Of a stretch of 64,000 nt of DNA, positions 10,162 through 19,314 are shown piece after piece; the first letter of the stretch is position 1, and every line of letters starts with the position of its first letter. Origin of the DNA: Myceligenerans indicum (lineage in GTDB: Bacteria > Actinomycetota > Actinomycetes > Actinomycetales > Cellulomonadaceae). The position numbers and the translations under genes were made by a program. Below the pieces are notes generated by a model, which worked only from the letters and a program-made list of their open reading frames with translations, made no database searches and was not told the origin of the DNA. Location of the stretch: the NCBI RefSeq assembly GCF_016742955.1, contig NZ_JABBYC010000005.1:112166-176165 (forward strand), in the 5' to 3' direction.

Positions 10162-10608
10162 GTGGACTTCACCTTCCTCCTTCTCATCGTCGCGCTGGCC
10201 GCGATGCTCTTCTTCACCACGAGCCGAAGCCGCAAGCAGCAGCGGGCCGCGGCTCAGTTCCGGGAGGGTTTGCAGCCCGGGGTCGAGGTCATGACCCAGT
10301 CCGGCATGGTCGGCGTCGTCGTCGCCGTCGACGCGGACCGCCAGATCGTGCGCATCGAGTCCTCGGACGGCCACATCACCGACTGGGTCATGCCCGCGGT
10401 CAAGGAGATCCCGGCTCAGTTCGCGACACCTGTCCCGGACGACTCGGACGACACGGATTCCTCCGAGTTGACGGAGCAGGAAGGTTCGGGCAGTACCATC
10501 GGGCCCGACGTGATCGACGTCCCGGACGACATCTCCGGTCTGGACTCCGCCGAGAGCGGTGGCCGTGACCAGGAGGCGCGCAAGGACGACGACACCGACG
10601 GCAAGTGA
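10162..10608 (+). CDS. yajC: Preprotein translocase subunit YajC
   Basis: Small single-pass membrane partner of SecDF (148 aa). The N-terminal segment FLLLIVALAAMLFFTT is the transmembrane helix, followed by a basic RSRKQQ stretch and the YajC core (GVEVMTQSGMVGVV, IVRIE). The C-terminal 50 residues are acidic and Ser/Asp-rich, an actinobacterial extension without known function. Start is GTG. Gene order yajC-secD-secF is standard. Confidence 0.9.
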   Translation: MDFTFLLLIVALAAMLFFTTSRSRKQQRAAAQFREGLQPGVEVMTQSGMVGVVVAVDADRQIVRIESSDGHITDWVMPAVKEIPAQFATPVPDDSDDTDSSELTEQEGSGSTIGPDVIDVPDDISGLDSAESGGRDQEARKDDDTDGK

Positions 10609-10692
10609 CGACCGCGTCGCAGGGGGCGTGAGCCCGCGGCGGCGCCGAACCCGTGCCGCTCCGGCGGCGCGCAACCGAGAAGAGACGACAAG

Positions 10693-12618
10693 TTGGCGAC
10701 TGACAACCGGCGCTCACGGCCGGTCCGGACGATCGTCCTGATGGCGATCTTCACGATGCTGCTGCCCTTCGCAGCGCTCGTGGCCGGATCACAGCTCGAC
10801 GCGCGCTCCGATGAGAATCCTGACGGGGCGAGTCTCGCCCCGGGCCTTGCCCTTGACCTCCAGGGCGGCACGCAGATCGTGCTCCAGGCCGTCACCAGTG
10901 ACGGTTCGGACATCACCCCCGACGCCATGGAAGAGGCGGTCGGAGTGATCCGCCAGCGGGTGGACGCGAACGGTGTCACCGAGGCGGACATCGCCGTCCA
11001 GGGCGATCGGCAGATCATCGTCGAGATCCCCGGCGAGGTGGACGACGCGACGATCGCGCTGATCTCCAAGGCCGCGCAGATGAAGTTCCGGCCGGTCCTG
11101 AGCGTCATGGCCCCCACAGCGACCCCCAGCTCCGATGCGCAGGACGGATCCGGCGACGGCGCCGACTCCGGCAACGCGGACTCGGGCAACGCGGACTCGG
11201 GCGACGGCGCATCCGCCACCTCGGACGAGGACCTGCTCAAGCAGATCGCGAAGGAGCAGGAGGGGATCGACCCGACGGACCCGAGCGACCTGGCGCAGAT
11301 CACGCCGGCGGTCCAGCAGCTCGCCGACCAGCTCGACTGCACCGACCCCGCGAACCTCGAGGGCGGCGGAGGCGACGACGCGAACCTGCCGCTGGTCACC
11401 TGCGACCAGACGGGGACCGCCAAGTACATCCTCGGGCCCGTCGAGGTGGACGGTACGGACCTGAAGAACGCCAGCTCGGGCCTGATCACCGGTCAGAACG
11501 GCGTGGTGACCAACGAGTGGGGCGTGAACCTCGAGCTCAACGGTGACGGCGCGCAGAAGTTCCGGGAGGTGACCCAGCGCCTGTACACGCTCGAGGCACC
11601 GCGCGACCAGTTCGCGATCGCGCTGGACGGCCTGGTTGTCTCCGCCCCGTCCATCAACGAGCCGATCCCGAACGGGCGCGCGCAGATCTCGGGGACCTTC
11701 ACCCGCGACTCGGCCGCTACCCTGGCGAACCAGCTCAGCTTCGGTTCGCTGCCGTTGACCTTCGACGTCCAGTCGCAGAACCAGGTCTCGGCCACGCTCG
11801 GGACCGAGCAGCTGCAGCGCGGCCTCTTCGCCGGACTGATCGGCCTGGTCCTCGTGGTCGTGTACTCGCTGTTCCAGTACCGCACCCTCGGTGGCCTGAC
11901 GGTCGCCTCGCTGGTCGTGGCAGGAGCCATGACCTACGTCGTGATCGCGCTGCTGTCGTGGGGGATGGGGTACCGGCTGTCGCTGCCGGGTGTCGCGGGT
12001 CTGATCGTCGCGATCGGTTTCACCGCGGACTCGTTCATCGTGTACTTCGAACGCATCAGGGACGAGTTGCGCGACGGACGTTCGCTGCGCCTCGCGGTGC
12101 AGCGAGGCTGGGTCCGCGCGCGGCGCACGATCTACGCCGCGAAGTCCGTGAACCTGCTCTCGGCGGTCATCCTGTACTTCATGACCGTCGGAGGGGTTCG
12201 CGGCTTCGCGTTCACCCTGGGGCTGACCACGGTGATCGACATCCTCGTGGTCATCTGGTTCACGCACCCGATGATGGAGCTGCTGGCGAAGGTGCCGTTC
12301 TTCCGGGACGGTCACAAGGCGTCCGGTCTGTCGCCGGACCGGATGCGTGTCTCGTCCGGGCCGCGCTACAAGGGTGCCGGACGTGTCGAGTGGCAGCCCG
12401 CCGCCGCAGGGGCGTCCTCCGGTGACGCCGAGGAAGCGGACGAGGGCGCCGAACGCGCTCCGGCCTACGCGGGTGCACAGGCGCAGAGCGCCCCGAGCAC
12501 GGCCGGTACGCCGGCCCCCGCACGGTCGGCCGACGGACGCAGGATGACGATCGCTGAGCGGCGCGCCGCGGAGCGCAAGGCCGCCTCGGAGGCCGCGAAG
12601 AACGAGGAGCAGCTCTGA
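10693..12618 (+). CDS. secD: Protein translocase subunit SecD
   Basis: Membrane protein (641 aa) that uses the proton gradient to help pull secreted proteins out of the Sec channel. TM1 is near residues 11-33 (TIVLMAIFTMLLPFAALVAG), then comes the large extracytoplasmic domain with LDLQGGTQIVLQ, then five C-terminal helices (FAGLIGLVLVVVYSLFQY onward) containing the conserved VAIGFTADSFIVYFERIRDE. The start is TTG with only a weak ribosome site (AGAAGAGACGAC); the next ATG, at 10741, would cut into TM1. Residues around 140-180 are a low-complexity Asp/Ser/Gly/Asn insert with repeated DSGNA, followed by a Cys-containing segment, enlarging the periplasmic domain. The C-terminal tail of about 90 residues is long and Ala-rich. 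Confidence 0.95.
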   Translation: MATDNRRSRPVRTIVLMAIFTMLLPFAALVAGSQLDARSDENPDGASLAPGLALDLQGGTQIVLQAVTSDGSDITPDAMEEAVGVIRQRVDANGVTEADIAVQGDRQIIVEIPGEVDDATIALISKAAQMKFRPVLSVMAPTATPSSDAQDGSGDGADSGNADSGNADSGDGASATSDEDLLKQIAKEQEGIDPTDPSDLAQITPAVQQLADQLDCTDPANLEGGGGDDANLPLVTCDQTGTAKYILGPVEVDGTDLKNASSGLITGQNGVVTNEWGVNLELNGDGAQKFREVTQRLYTLEAPRDQFAIALDGLVVSAPSINEPIPNGRAQISGTFTRDSAATLANQLSFGSLPLTFDVQSQNQVSATLGTEQLQRGLFAGLIGLVLVVVYSLFQYRTLGGLTVASLVVAGAMTYVVIALLSWGMGYRLSLPGVAGLIVAIGFTADSFIVYFERIRDELRDGRSLRLAVQRGWVRARRTIYAAKSVNLLSAVILYFMTVGGVRGFAFTLGLTTVIDILVVIWFTHPMMELLAKVPFFRDGHKASGLSPDRMRVSSGPRYKGAGRVEWQPAAAGASSGDAEEADEGAERAPAYAGAQAQSAPSTAGTPAPARSADGRRMTIAERRAAERKAASEAAKNEEQL

Positions 12619-13712
12619 TGGCGTTCAACTTCGCCCGGTGGGGCAACGACCTGTACACCGGCCAGCGGTCCTACCCGATCATGCAGAAGCGCAGGATCTG
12701 GTTCTCGATCGTCGCGCTCTTCTCCGTGGCTTCGATCGCGGTCATCGCCCTTCAGGGGCTCAATCTCGGCATCGACTTCCGCGGCGGTTCGGAGTTCACC
12801 GTCTCCGGTGCGGCCACCACCGACGAGAACGCCGCGATCGACGCGGTGCACTCCGTGGCGCCCAGCCAGGAGGTGCTCGTCTCCCAGGTCGGGGACGGTG
12901 CCGTGCGCGTGCAGACCGCCGAGCTGACCGACGAGAGCGAGCTCAACGACGTCCGGGACGCGCTGGCAGAGGCGTACGACGTCCCGGCCACGGAGGTGAC
13001 GACCGGGTTCATCGGTCCCACCTGGGGGGCGAGCGTCTCGAAGAAGGCGCTGTACGGCACGCTCGTGTTCGTCGGCGCCGTGGTGATCTTCATGGCGCTG
13101 TACTTCCGGGCGTGGCGGATGGCCCTGGCCGGAGTCGTGGCGGTCCTTCTGGACCTGGTGGTGTCAGCGGGCGTGTACGCGGCGGTGGGCTGGGAGGTCA
13201 CGCCGTCGACGATCATCGGCTTCCTGACGATCCTCGGCTTCTCCCTCTACGACAAGGTCGTGGTCTTCGACAAGGTCCGGGAGAACACCGCCGCGGTGCT
13301 GGAGCAGTCGCGCAGCACCTACGAGGAGCGGGCCAACCTCGCGGTGAACCAGACGTTCGTGCGTTCGATCAACACGTCCGTGGTGGCGCTCCTGCCGGTG
13401 GCGGGCATCCTCTTCGTGGGTGCGTTCCTCCTCGGTGCTGGCACGCTGAAGGACCTGTCGCTGTCGCTGTTCGTCGGCATCGCCGTCGGCGCCGTGTCGT
13501 CGATCTTCCTCGCCCCGCCGCTGGACGTCGCGTTCCGGCAGAGTGACGTGAAGATCAAGGAACACACCGCCAAGGTGCTGGCAGCCCGCGAGGGCCTGGC
13601 GCAGGAGGGGGCCTCGGAGGCCGCGCTCGCCGCCGCGGCCTCGGGCGCGTCGCAGCTGATCCCCGGGAGCCACCAGGGAAACCAGTCGCAGCCTCGTCGC
13701 AAGGGCCGCTGA
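12618..13712 (+). CDS. secF: Protein translocase subunit SecF
   Basis: Partner of SecD (364 aa) with six predicted helices: TM1 IWFSIVALFSVASIAVIAL, the GIDFRGGSEF motif that pairs with SecD, then helices 2-6 with LGFSLYDKVVVFDKVREN. The ATG shares its A with the secD stop (1-nt overlap), so translation is coupled. The C-terminal tail is Ala/Gln/Ser-rich and basic. A 9-bp GC hairpin follows in the gap before apt. Confidence 0.95.
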   Translation: MAFNFARWGNDLYTGQRSYPIMQKRRIWFSIVALFSVASIAVIALQGLNLGIDFRGGSEFTVSGAATTDENAAIDAVHSVAPSQEVLVSQVGDGAVRVQTAELTDESELNDVRDALAEAYDVPATEVTTGFIGPTWGASVSKKALYGTLVFVGAVVIFMALYFRAWRMALAGVVAVLLDLVVSAGVYAAVGWEVTPSTIIGFLTILGFSLYDKVVVFDKVRENTAAVLEQSRSTYEERANLAVNQTFVRSINTSVVALLPVAGILFVGAFLLGAGTLKDLSLSLFVGIAVGAVSSIFLAPPLDVAFRQSDVKIKEHTAKVLAAREGLAQEGASEAALAAAASGASQLIPGSHQGNQSQPRRKGR

Positions 13713-13744
13713 CACGGCCCGCTGACCTCCGTCCCGAACGGCTC

Positions 13745-13776
13745 GGCCCCCGGTGGACACTGATCCGCCGGGGGCC
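13745..13776 (+). terminator. Hairpin terminator after secF
   Basis: Perfect 9-bp inverted repeat GGCCCCCGG/CCGGGGGCC with a 14-nt loop and no T-tract, 33 nt after the secF stop. This is the usual U-less form in high-GC actinobacteria. Confidence 0.6.
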
Positions 13777-13812
13777 TTGCCGTGTGGACATCGTTCTCCC
13801 CGAGGCGCCGGG

Positions 13813-13818
13813 TAGGCT
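13813..13818 (+). promoter_or_regulatory. Leaderless -10 element of apt
   Basis: TAGGCT lies 8 nt before the GTG at 13827, the same geometry as pdxT; no Shine-Dalgarno is present. Confidence 0.6.
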
Positions 13819-13826
13819 CACCTTCC

Positions 13827-14411
13827 GTGACCGACGACATCGCTCTCTCCGCTCTTTCCGGCTTCACACCGGAACGGGCGGCCCGTGTGCGCTCCCTGAT
13901 CCGTGACGTTCCTGACTACCCGGACGAGGGCATCCTCTTCCGGGACATCACACCGCTGCTGGCAGACGCGGCAGGACTGGCCGATGTCGTCGACGGGTTC
14001 GCGGCGATGGCCCAGGGGCTCGGCGAGATCGACGTGGTGGCCGGCATGGAGGCCCGCGGGTTCCTGTTCGGGGCTCCGCTGGCCACGAAGCTCGGTGTCG
14101 GCTTCCTGCCGCTGCGCAAGGCGGGCAAGCTCCCGCCCCCGGTCGAGCGGGTGGAGTACGACCTGGAGTACGGTTCGGCATCGATCGAGCTGCGCTTGGG
14201 AACACTCCAGCCGGGTTCGCGTGTTCTTCTCGTAGACGACGTCCTGGCCACCGGCGGCACGGCAGCCGCCGCGGCGGATCTCGTGCGACGCGGCGGCGGC
14301 GTGGTCGCAGGCCTGGCCTTCCTGCTCGAACTCGCCGCGCTTCACGGCCGCGAGAGGCTCGACGGCCACGAGGTGAGTACGCTCCTGCGAGTCGGGCCTG
14401 TGCAGGAGTGA
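13827..14411 (+). CDS. apt: Adenine phosphoribosyltransferase
   Basis: Purine salvage enzyme (194 aa) converting adenine and PRPP to AMP. Motifs: DVPDYPDEGILFRDITPLL near the start, the base-binding VVAGMEARGFLFG segment, and the PRPP loop VLLVDDVLATGGTA. I chose GTG 13827 because the upstream in-frame extension looks non-coding and the leaderless TAGGCT element fits. Its location between secF and the (p)ppGpp synthetase gene is conserved in actinobacteria. Confidence 0.93.
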   Translation: MTDDIALSALSGFTPERAARVRSLIRDVPDYPDEGILFRDITPLLADAAGLADVVDGFAAMAQGLGEIDVVAGMEARGFLFGAPLATKLGVGFLPLRKAGKLPPPVERVEYDLEYGSASIELRLGTLQPGSRVLLVDDVLATGGTAAAAADLVRRGGGVVAGLAFLLELAALHGRERLDGHEVSTLLRVGPVQE

Positions 14412-14442
14412 CATGAAGAACCGGGTCAGGCCGCACGGCCGC

Positions 14443-14448
14443 TAGACT
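14443..14448 (+). promoter_or_regulatory. Putative -10 of the rel gene
   Basis: TAGACT 30 nt upstream of the ATG at 14479; unlike its neighbours this gene also has a strong Shine-Dalgarno (GAAGGAGG, 14465-14472), so it makes a short leadered mRNA. Confidence 0.5.
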
Positions 14449-14478
14449 GAGCCATCACCGGCGCGAAGGAGGCAGCAC

Positions 14479-16803
14479 ATGGCCGAGAACGACACCGCGC
14501 CCGCCTCCGCGCCGACATCGCCACCCGGGCTGCGCCACCGGCTCGCCCGGTTCGGCGCGCGGACCGCGTCGTCCACGCCCGCGGCCATCGAACCGCTGCT
14601 CCAGGTCATCCGCAGCAACCACCCGCGCTCCGACCTCGCGCTCGTCGAACGCGCCTACGTCACCGCGGAGAACGCGCACCGCGGGCAGATGCGCAAGAGC
14701 GGCGACCCGTACATCACACATCCGGTGGCGGTCTCCACGATCCTGGCAGAGCTCGGCTTCGAGGGCACGACCATCGCCGCCGCTCTGCTGCACGACACCG
14801 TGGAGGACACCGACTACGCCCTGGAGGAGCTCCGGGCCGATTTCGGTGACGACGTCGCTCTGCTCGTGGACGGGGTGACCAAGCTCGACAAGGTGAAGTA
14901 CGGCGACGCCGCGCAGGCGGAGACCGTGCGCAAGATGGTCGTCGCGATGGCCAAGGACATCCGGGTCCTGGTCATCAAGCTCTCCGATCGCCTGCACAAC
15001 GCGCGCACCTGGAAGTACGTGCCGCCGCACAAGGCGGAGAAGAAGGCGCGCGAGACCCTGGAGATCTACGCCCCGCTGGCGCATCGCCTGGGGATGAACA
15101 CGATCAAGTGGGAGCTGGAGGATCTCTCCTTCCAGAACCTCTACCCCAAGGTGTACGACGAGATCGTGCACCTGGTGTCCGAACGCGCCCCGGCGCGCGA
15201 GGAGTACCTGAGCGTGGTCAAGGGCCAGATCGAGTCGGACCTGCGCTCGGCGAAGATCAAGGCGTCGGTGATGGGCCGGCCCAAGCACTACTACTCGATC
15301 TACCAGAAGATGATCGTCCGCGGCCACGACTTCGCGGAGATCTACGACCTGGTCGGCACACGCATCCTGGTGGACACGGTGCGGGACTGCTACGCGGCGC
15401 TCGGCGCCATGCACGCGCGATGGAACCCGGTCCCGGGGCGGTTCAAGGACTACATCGCGATGCCCAAGTTCAACATGTACCAGTCGCTGCACACGACGGT
15501 GATCGGCCCGGGCGGCAAGCCCGTGGAGATCCAGATCCGCACGCACGACATGCACCGCCGCGCGGAGTACGGCGTGGCCGCGCACTGGAAGTACAAGGAC
15601 CGCAACGGCGGTGGGCAGCAGGGCAAGGAGGACACCCACGCCCAGGACATGGCCTGGCTGCGCCAGCTCGTGGACTGGCAGAAGGAGACGGCCGACCCGT
15701 CCGAGTTCCTCGACTCCCTGCGCTTCGAGATCGGCGGCGACGAGGTCTACGTCTTCACCCCGAAGGGCGACGTGATGCCCCTCCCGGCCGGTGCGACGCC
15801 CGTCGACTTCGCGTACGCCGTGCACACCGAGGTGGGGCACCGCACCATGGGTGCGCGCGTGAACGGCCGCCTGGTCCCGCTGGACTCCACGCTGGAGAAC
15901 GGCGACGTCGTGGCGGTCCTGACCTCGAAGTCCGAGACCGCCGGTCCCAGTCACGACTGGCTGGCGTTCGTCAAGTCGCCGCGCGCCCGCAACAAGATCC
16001 GTGCCTGGTTCACCAAGGAACGTCGTGAGGAGGCGATCGAGACCGGCAAGGAGGGGATCGCCAAGGCCATGCGCAAGCAGGGCCTGCCGATCCAGCGCCT
16101 CATGACGCACGAGACGCTCGTGGGACTCGCGGACGAGATGCGTTACCCCGACGTGTCCGCCCTGTACGCGGCGGTGGGCGAGGGGCACGTGTCCGCGGCC
16201 CACGTCGTGGACAAGCTGGTCAAGGCTCTCGGGGGCGACGACGGCGCCACGGAGGACGTCGCCGAGGCTGCCCGCCCCGGCACCGGGAGCCGGACTCCGC
16301 GCCGCGTGCGCTCCGGCGACCCCGGCGTCGTCCTGAAGGGCTCGGACAGCACGGATGTGTGGGTCAAGCTCGCCAAGTGCTGCACCCCGGTGCCGGGCGA
16401 CGAGATCGTCGGGTTCGTGACGCGCGGCCAGGGCGTGAGCGTGCACCGCTCGGACTGCGTCAACCTGGAGGGTCTGCGCAAGCAGCCCGAGCGACTGGTC
16501 GAGGTGGAGTGGACCGCCGGCGCGAACACGATGTTCCTGGTCCAGATCCAGGTGGAGGCGCTGGACCGGTCGCGTCTCCTGTCGGACGTGACGCGTGTCC
16601 TGTCGGACTACCACGTGAACATCCTGTCCGCGTTCGTCTCCACGTCCAGCGACCGGCTGGCCGTGTCTCGTTTCATCTTCGAGATGGCCGAGCCGGGACA
16701 TCTCACCCAGGTGCTGGCGGCGGTACGCAAGGTCGAGGGTGTGTTCGACGTCCACCGCATCACCGGCACCAAGCCCGTGGAGCGCCCCCAGCTCCCGGTC
16801 TGA
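14479..16803 (+). CDS. rel: Bifunctional (p)ppGpp synthetase/hydrolase
   Basis: RSH-family stringent-response enzyme (774 aa). Domains in order: HD hydrolase (about residues 60-210, with LLHDTVED holding His105-Asp106), synthetase (about 250-370, with [12 protein letters not shown] and the catalytic [11 protein letters not shown]), TGS (about 430-490), a zinc-finger/helical region with [14 protein letters not shown], and a C-terminal ACT domain. The intact HD motif means it can both make and degrade the alarmone. It is monocistronic, with its own -10 and a strong ribosome site. Confidence 0.95.
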   Translation: MAENDTAPASAPTSPPGLRHRLARFGARTASSTPAAIEPLLQVIRSNHPRSDLALVERAYVTAENAHRGQMRKSGDPYITHPVAVSTILAELGFEGTTIAAALLHDTVEDTDYALEELRADFGDDVALLVDGVTKLDKVKYGDAAQAETVRKMVVAMAKDIRVLVIKLSDRLHNARTWKYVPPHKAEKKARETLEIYAPLAHRLGMNTIKWELEDLSFQNLYPKVYDEIVHLVSERAPAREEYLSVVKGQIESDLRSAKIKASVMGRPKHYYSIYQKMIVRGHDFAEIYDLVGTRILVDTVRDCYAALGAMHARWNPVPGRFKDYIAMPKFNMYQSLHTTVIGPGGKPVEIQIRTHDMHRRAEYGVAAHWKYKDRNGGGQQGKEDTHAQDMAWLRQLVDWQKETADPSEFLDSLRFEIGGDEVYVFTPKGDVMPLPAGATPVDFAYAVHTEVGHRTMGARVNGRLVPLDSTLENGDVVAVLTSKSETAGPSHDWLAFVKSPRARNKIRAWFTKERREEAIETGKEGIAKAMRKQGLPIQRLMTHETLVGLADEMRYPDVSALYAAVGEGHVSAAHVVDKLVKALGGDDGATEDVAEAARPGTGSRTPRRVRSGDPGVVLKGSDSTDVWVKLAKCCTPVPGDEIVGFVTRGQGVSVHRSDCVNLEGLRKQPERLVEVEWTAGANTMFLVQIQVEALDRSRLLSDVTRVLSDYHVNILSAFVSTSSDRLAVSRFIFEMAEPGHLTQVLAAVRKVEGVFDVHRITGTKPVERPQLPV

Positions 16804-16885
16804 CACCCGAGCGCTTCCCGCCGCCCGGCCCGGGCCGGACGGATGACGCCGGGTGGTGTTCTCGGCAGAGCGCCGCGCCGTGCGC

Positions 16886-16891
16886 GATGCT
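16886..16891 (+). promoter_or_regulatory. Possible leaderless -10 of the DNA ligase gene
   Basis: GATGCT lies 6 nt before ATG 16898. It deviates from TANNNT at position 1, but the spacing equals that of other leaderless genes in the window. Confidence 0.35.
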
Positions 16892-16897
16892 GGGTGC

Positions 16898-18103
16898 ATG
16901 TCCGCCCAGACCCTGAACCTGCCGGTCCAGCCTCCGATCCGCCCCATGCTCGCGAGGAGCGTGGCGGCGGTGCCCGCCCAGAGCGGTGATCACGCCGCCG
17001 GCGGGGCAGGGCCGGACCTGGTCTACGAACCCAAGTGGGACGGTTTCCGCGCCATCGTCTACCGGGACGGGGACCGGGTGCACATCGGATCCCGCACCGG
17101 CAAGCCGATGGAGCGGTACTTCCCGGACGTGGTCGACGCCGTCCGTGACGCGCTGCCCGCACGGTGCGTGGTCGACGGCGAGATCGTCATCGCCCAGGTG
17201 CCCGGCGACGGTGCCGGCTCGCGGTCTCGTCTCAGCTTCGAGCTGTTGTCCCAGCGGATCCATCCGGCAGCCTCACGCGTGAACCTGCTCGCCGAGACGA
17301 CGCCGGCGGCACTGGTCGTGTTCGACGTGCTGGCCGTCGGCGACGACGCCCTCATGGATCGCCCGCTCACCGACCGTCTGGAGGCGCTGGACCGACTTGC
17401 ACTGACCGGTCCGCGCGTCTTCGCGACGCCGCGCACCCTCGACACGGCGGTCGCGAACGAGTGGTTCGACGTGTTCGAGGGCGCGGGCCTCGACGGCGTG
17501 ATGGCCAAGCCGCTGGACGGCGCCTACCAGCCGAACAAGCGCGCGATGGTGAAGGTCAAGCACGCCCGCACGGCCGACGTCGTCCTCGCCGGATACCGGC
17601 TGCACAAGACCTCGACGCCCGGCCGTCCCCTGCTCGGTTCCCTCCTGCTCGGCCTGTACGACGACGACCGTGGCGGGGAGGGTGCCTATCTCCAGTTCGT
17701 GGGGGTGGCGGCGTCGTTCCCGGAGGCTCGCAGGGCGGCACTGATCACCGAACTCGCCGATCTCGTCGTGGTGCCTGGTACGCCGGAGGCGGACGCACAT
17801 CCCTGGAGCGGCTGGGCCGACCCGGCGAAGGCACTCCCGGCCGCCGAGGCCAGGGACAGGCTCCCGGGTGCGGTCTCCCGGTGGACGGGTGGGAAGGACC
17901 TGTCGTTCACGCCGCTGCGGCCCGAGCGCGTGCTGGAGGTGGGGTACGACCACATGGAGGGGAGCAGGTTCCGGCACACCACCCAGTTCAAGCGCTGGCG
18001 CCCGGACCGGGAGCCGGCGTCGTGCACCTACGACCAGCTCGCCGAACCGGTGGGCTTCGACCTGGCCGAGCTGCTGCCCGGTGCTCCGGGCACCGCTGGT
18101 TGA
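16898..18103 (+). CDS. ATP-dependent DNA ligase (LigC/LigD ligase-domain type)
   Basis: Monofunctional ATP-dependent ligase (401 aa) of the kind used in bacterial non-homologous end joining or as a LigC back-up. The nucleotidyl-transfer motif EPKWDGFRA places the adenylated lysine at residue 46; GSRTGKPMERYFPD, VVDGEIVI and DGVMAKPLDGAYQPNKR...VKVK are the other ligase motifs, followed by an OB-fold (PLLGSLLLGLYDD onward). ATG 16898 is chosen over an upstream in-frame GTG at 16853 from motif spacing and a leaderless-like hexamer. The polymerase/primase gene follows 94 nt downstream, so the LigD functions are encoded separately. No Ku gene is in the window. Confidence 0.9.
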   Translation: MSAQTLNLPVQPPIRPMLARSVAAVPAQSGDHAAGGAGPDLVYEPKWDGFRAIVYRDGDRVHIGSRTGKPMERYFPDVVDAVRDALPARCVVDGEIVIAQVPGDGAGSRSRLSFELLSQRIHPAASRVNLLAETTPAALVVFDVLAVGDDALMDRPLTDRLEALDRLALTGPRVFATPRTLDTAVANEWFDVFEGAGLDGVMAKPLDGAYQPNKRAMVKVKHARTADVVLAGYRLHKTSTPGRPLLGSLLLGLYDDDRGGEGAYLQFVGVAASFPEARRAALITELADLVVVPGTPEADAHPWSGWADPAKALPAAEARDRLPGAVSRWTGGKDLSFTPLRPERVLEVGYDHMEGSRFRHTTQFKRWRPDREPASCTYDQLAEPVGFDLAELLPGAPGTAG

Positions 18104-18184
18104 GACCGGGGCTGTCGGGTGGGCCTGACGGCCGAGATCCGTCGGGCCCGGCGCGCACACGTCGTCCGTGTCGGTGACCCGGCG

Positions 18185-18190
18185 TACGTT
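18185..18190 (+). promoter_or_regulatory. Leaderless -10 element of the LigD-type polymerase gene
   Basis: TACGTT lies 6 nt before ATG 18197 with no ribosome binding site between. Confidence 0.5.
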
Positions 18191-18196
18191 GGGCGC

Positions 18197-19297
18197 ATGG
18201 CTCCAGCGAAGAAGGCCAAGCCGGTCGAGCTCGACGTGGCCGGGCGGACCGTGCGCGTCTCCTCACCGGACCGGGTGGTGTTCCCTGCCTCGGACGCGGG
18301 CGCGGCGCTGACCAAGCTGGACGTCGTGCGGTACTTCGCCGACGTCGCCGAGGGCATCACCGGGGCGTTGCTGCACCGCCCCACCACGCTGGAGCGCTGG
18401 CCCAAGGGCTGGTCCCTGGACGCCGTGATGGCCACGCGCGCGGACGGCCACGGTGACGCGTTCTACCAGAAGCGGATCCCGAAGGGCGCCCCGGACTGGG
18501 TCGAGACCGCGCGGATCTCGTTCCCGTCGGGCCGGACGGCCGACGAGGTGTGCCCCACCGAGCCGGCCGTCGCCGTGTGGGCGGCGCAGATCGGCACCCT
18601 CACGTTCCACCCGTGGCCGGTGCGCCGTGGACCGGGTGATGACGCCACCGAGCGTGTCGACCAGCTCCGCATCGACCTCGACCCGCAGCCGGGAACCAGC
18701 TACGACGACGCCGCGGCGGTCGCGCCGCACCTGTGCAAGCTGCTCGCCGAGCTCGGCCTGACCGGCTACCCCAAGACCTCAGGCGGTCGCGGACTGCACG
18801 TGTTCGTGCCGCTCGCACCCGAGTGGACGTTCACCCAGGCACGTCGCGCCACGATCGCCGTCGGGCGCGAGCTCGAGCGACGGCTGCCGGATCGGGTCAC
18901 CACCAAGTGGTGGAAGGAGGAACGCGGCGAGAAGGTCTTCGTCGACTACAACCAGATGGCGAGGGACCGGACGATCGCCTCGGCCTGGTCGATCCGCGCC
19001 AACGCACGGGCGACCGTCTCCATGCCGCTGGCCTGGGACGAGGTGGACCAGGTGCAGCCGGACGACTTCGACGTGCGCACGGCCCCGGGCCGGCTCGCCG
19101 AGGTGGGAGACCTGTACGCACCCCTGCGGGCGGACCGTGACCCCGGGCTCGACTGCGATCTGGGCCCGGCGCTCGACCTCGCCGACCAGGACGAGGCCGA
19201 AGGCCTCGGTGACCTCCCCTACCCGCCGGAGTACCCGAAGCAGCCGGGCGAGCCCAAGCGCGTCCAGCCCAGCCGCGCGCGGGATCGTTCACGCTGA
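18197..19297 (+). CDS. LigD-type DNA polymerase/primase (PolDom/PrimC-like)
   Basis: Archaeo-eukaryotic-primase superfamily enzyme (366 aa) that fills gaps with ribo- or deoxynucleotides during end joining. It carries VDQLRIDLDPQPG, the catalytic Asp160-x-Asp162 pair, the SGGRGLHVFVPL triphosphate-binding motif and a late acidic residue in KVFVDYNQMARDRTIASAWSIR. It is a stand-alone version of the LigD polymerase domain and lies beside the stand-alone ligase. I chose ATG 18197 because of the TACGTT element 6 nt upstream. The C-terminal tail is short, basic and Pro-rich. Confidence 0.88.
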   Translation: MAPAKKAKPVELDVAGRTVRVSSPDRVVFPASDAGAALTKLDVVRYFADVAEGITGALLHRPTTLERWPKGWSLDAVMATRADGHGDAFYQKRIPKGAPDWVETARISFPSGRTADEVCPTEPAVAVWAAQIGTLTFHPWPVRRGPGDDATERVDQLRIDLDPQPGTSYDDAAAVAPHLCKLLAELGLTGYPKTSGGRGLHVFVPLAPEWTFTQARRATIAVGRELERRLPDRVTTKWWKEERGEKVFVDYNQMARDRTIASAWSIRANARATVSMPLAWDEVDQVQPDDFDVRTAPGRLAEVGDLYAPLRADRDPGLDCDLGPALDLADQDEAEGLGDLPYPPEYPKQPGEPKRVQPSRARDRSR

Positions 19298-19314
19298 GCA
19301 CCGCCCGGCGCGGA

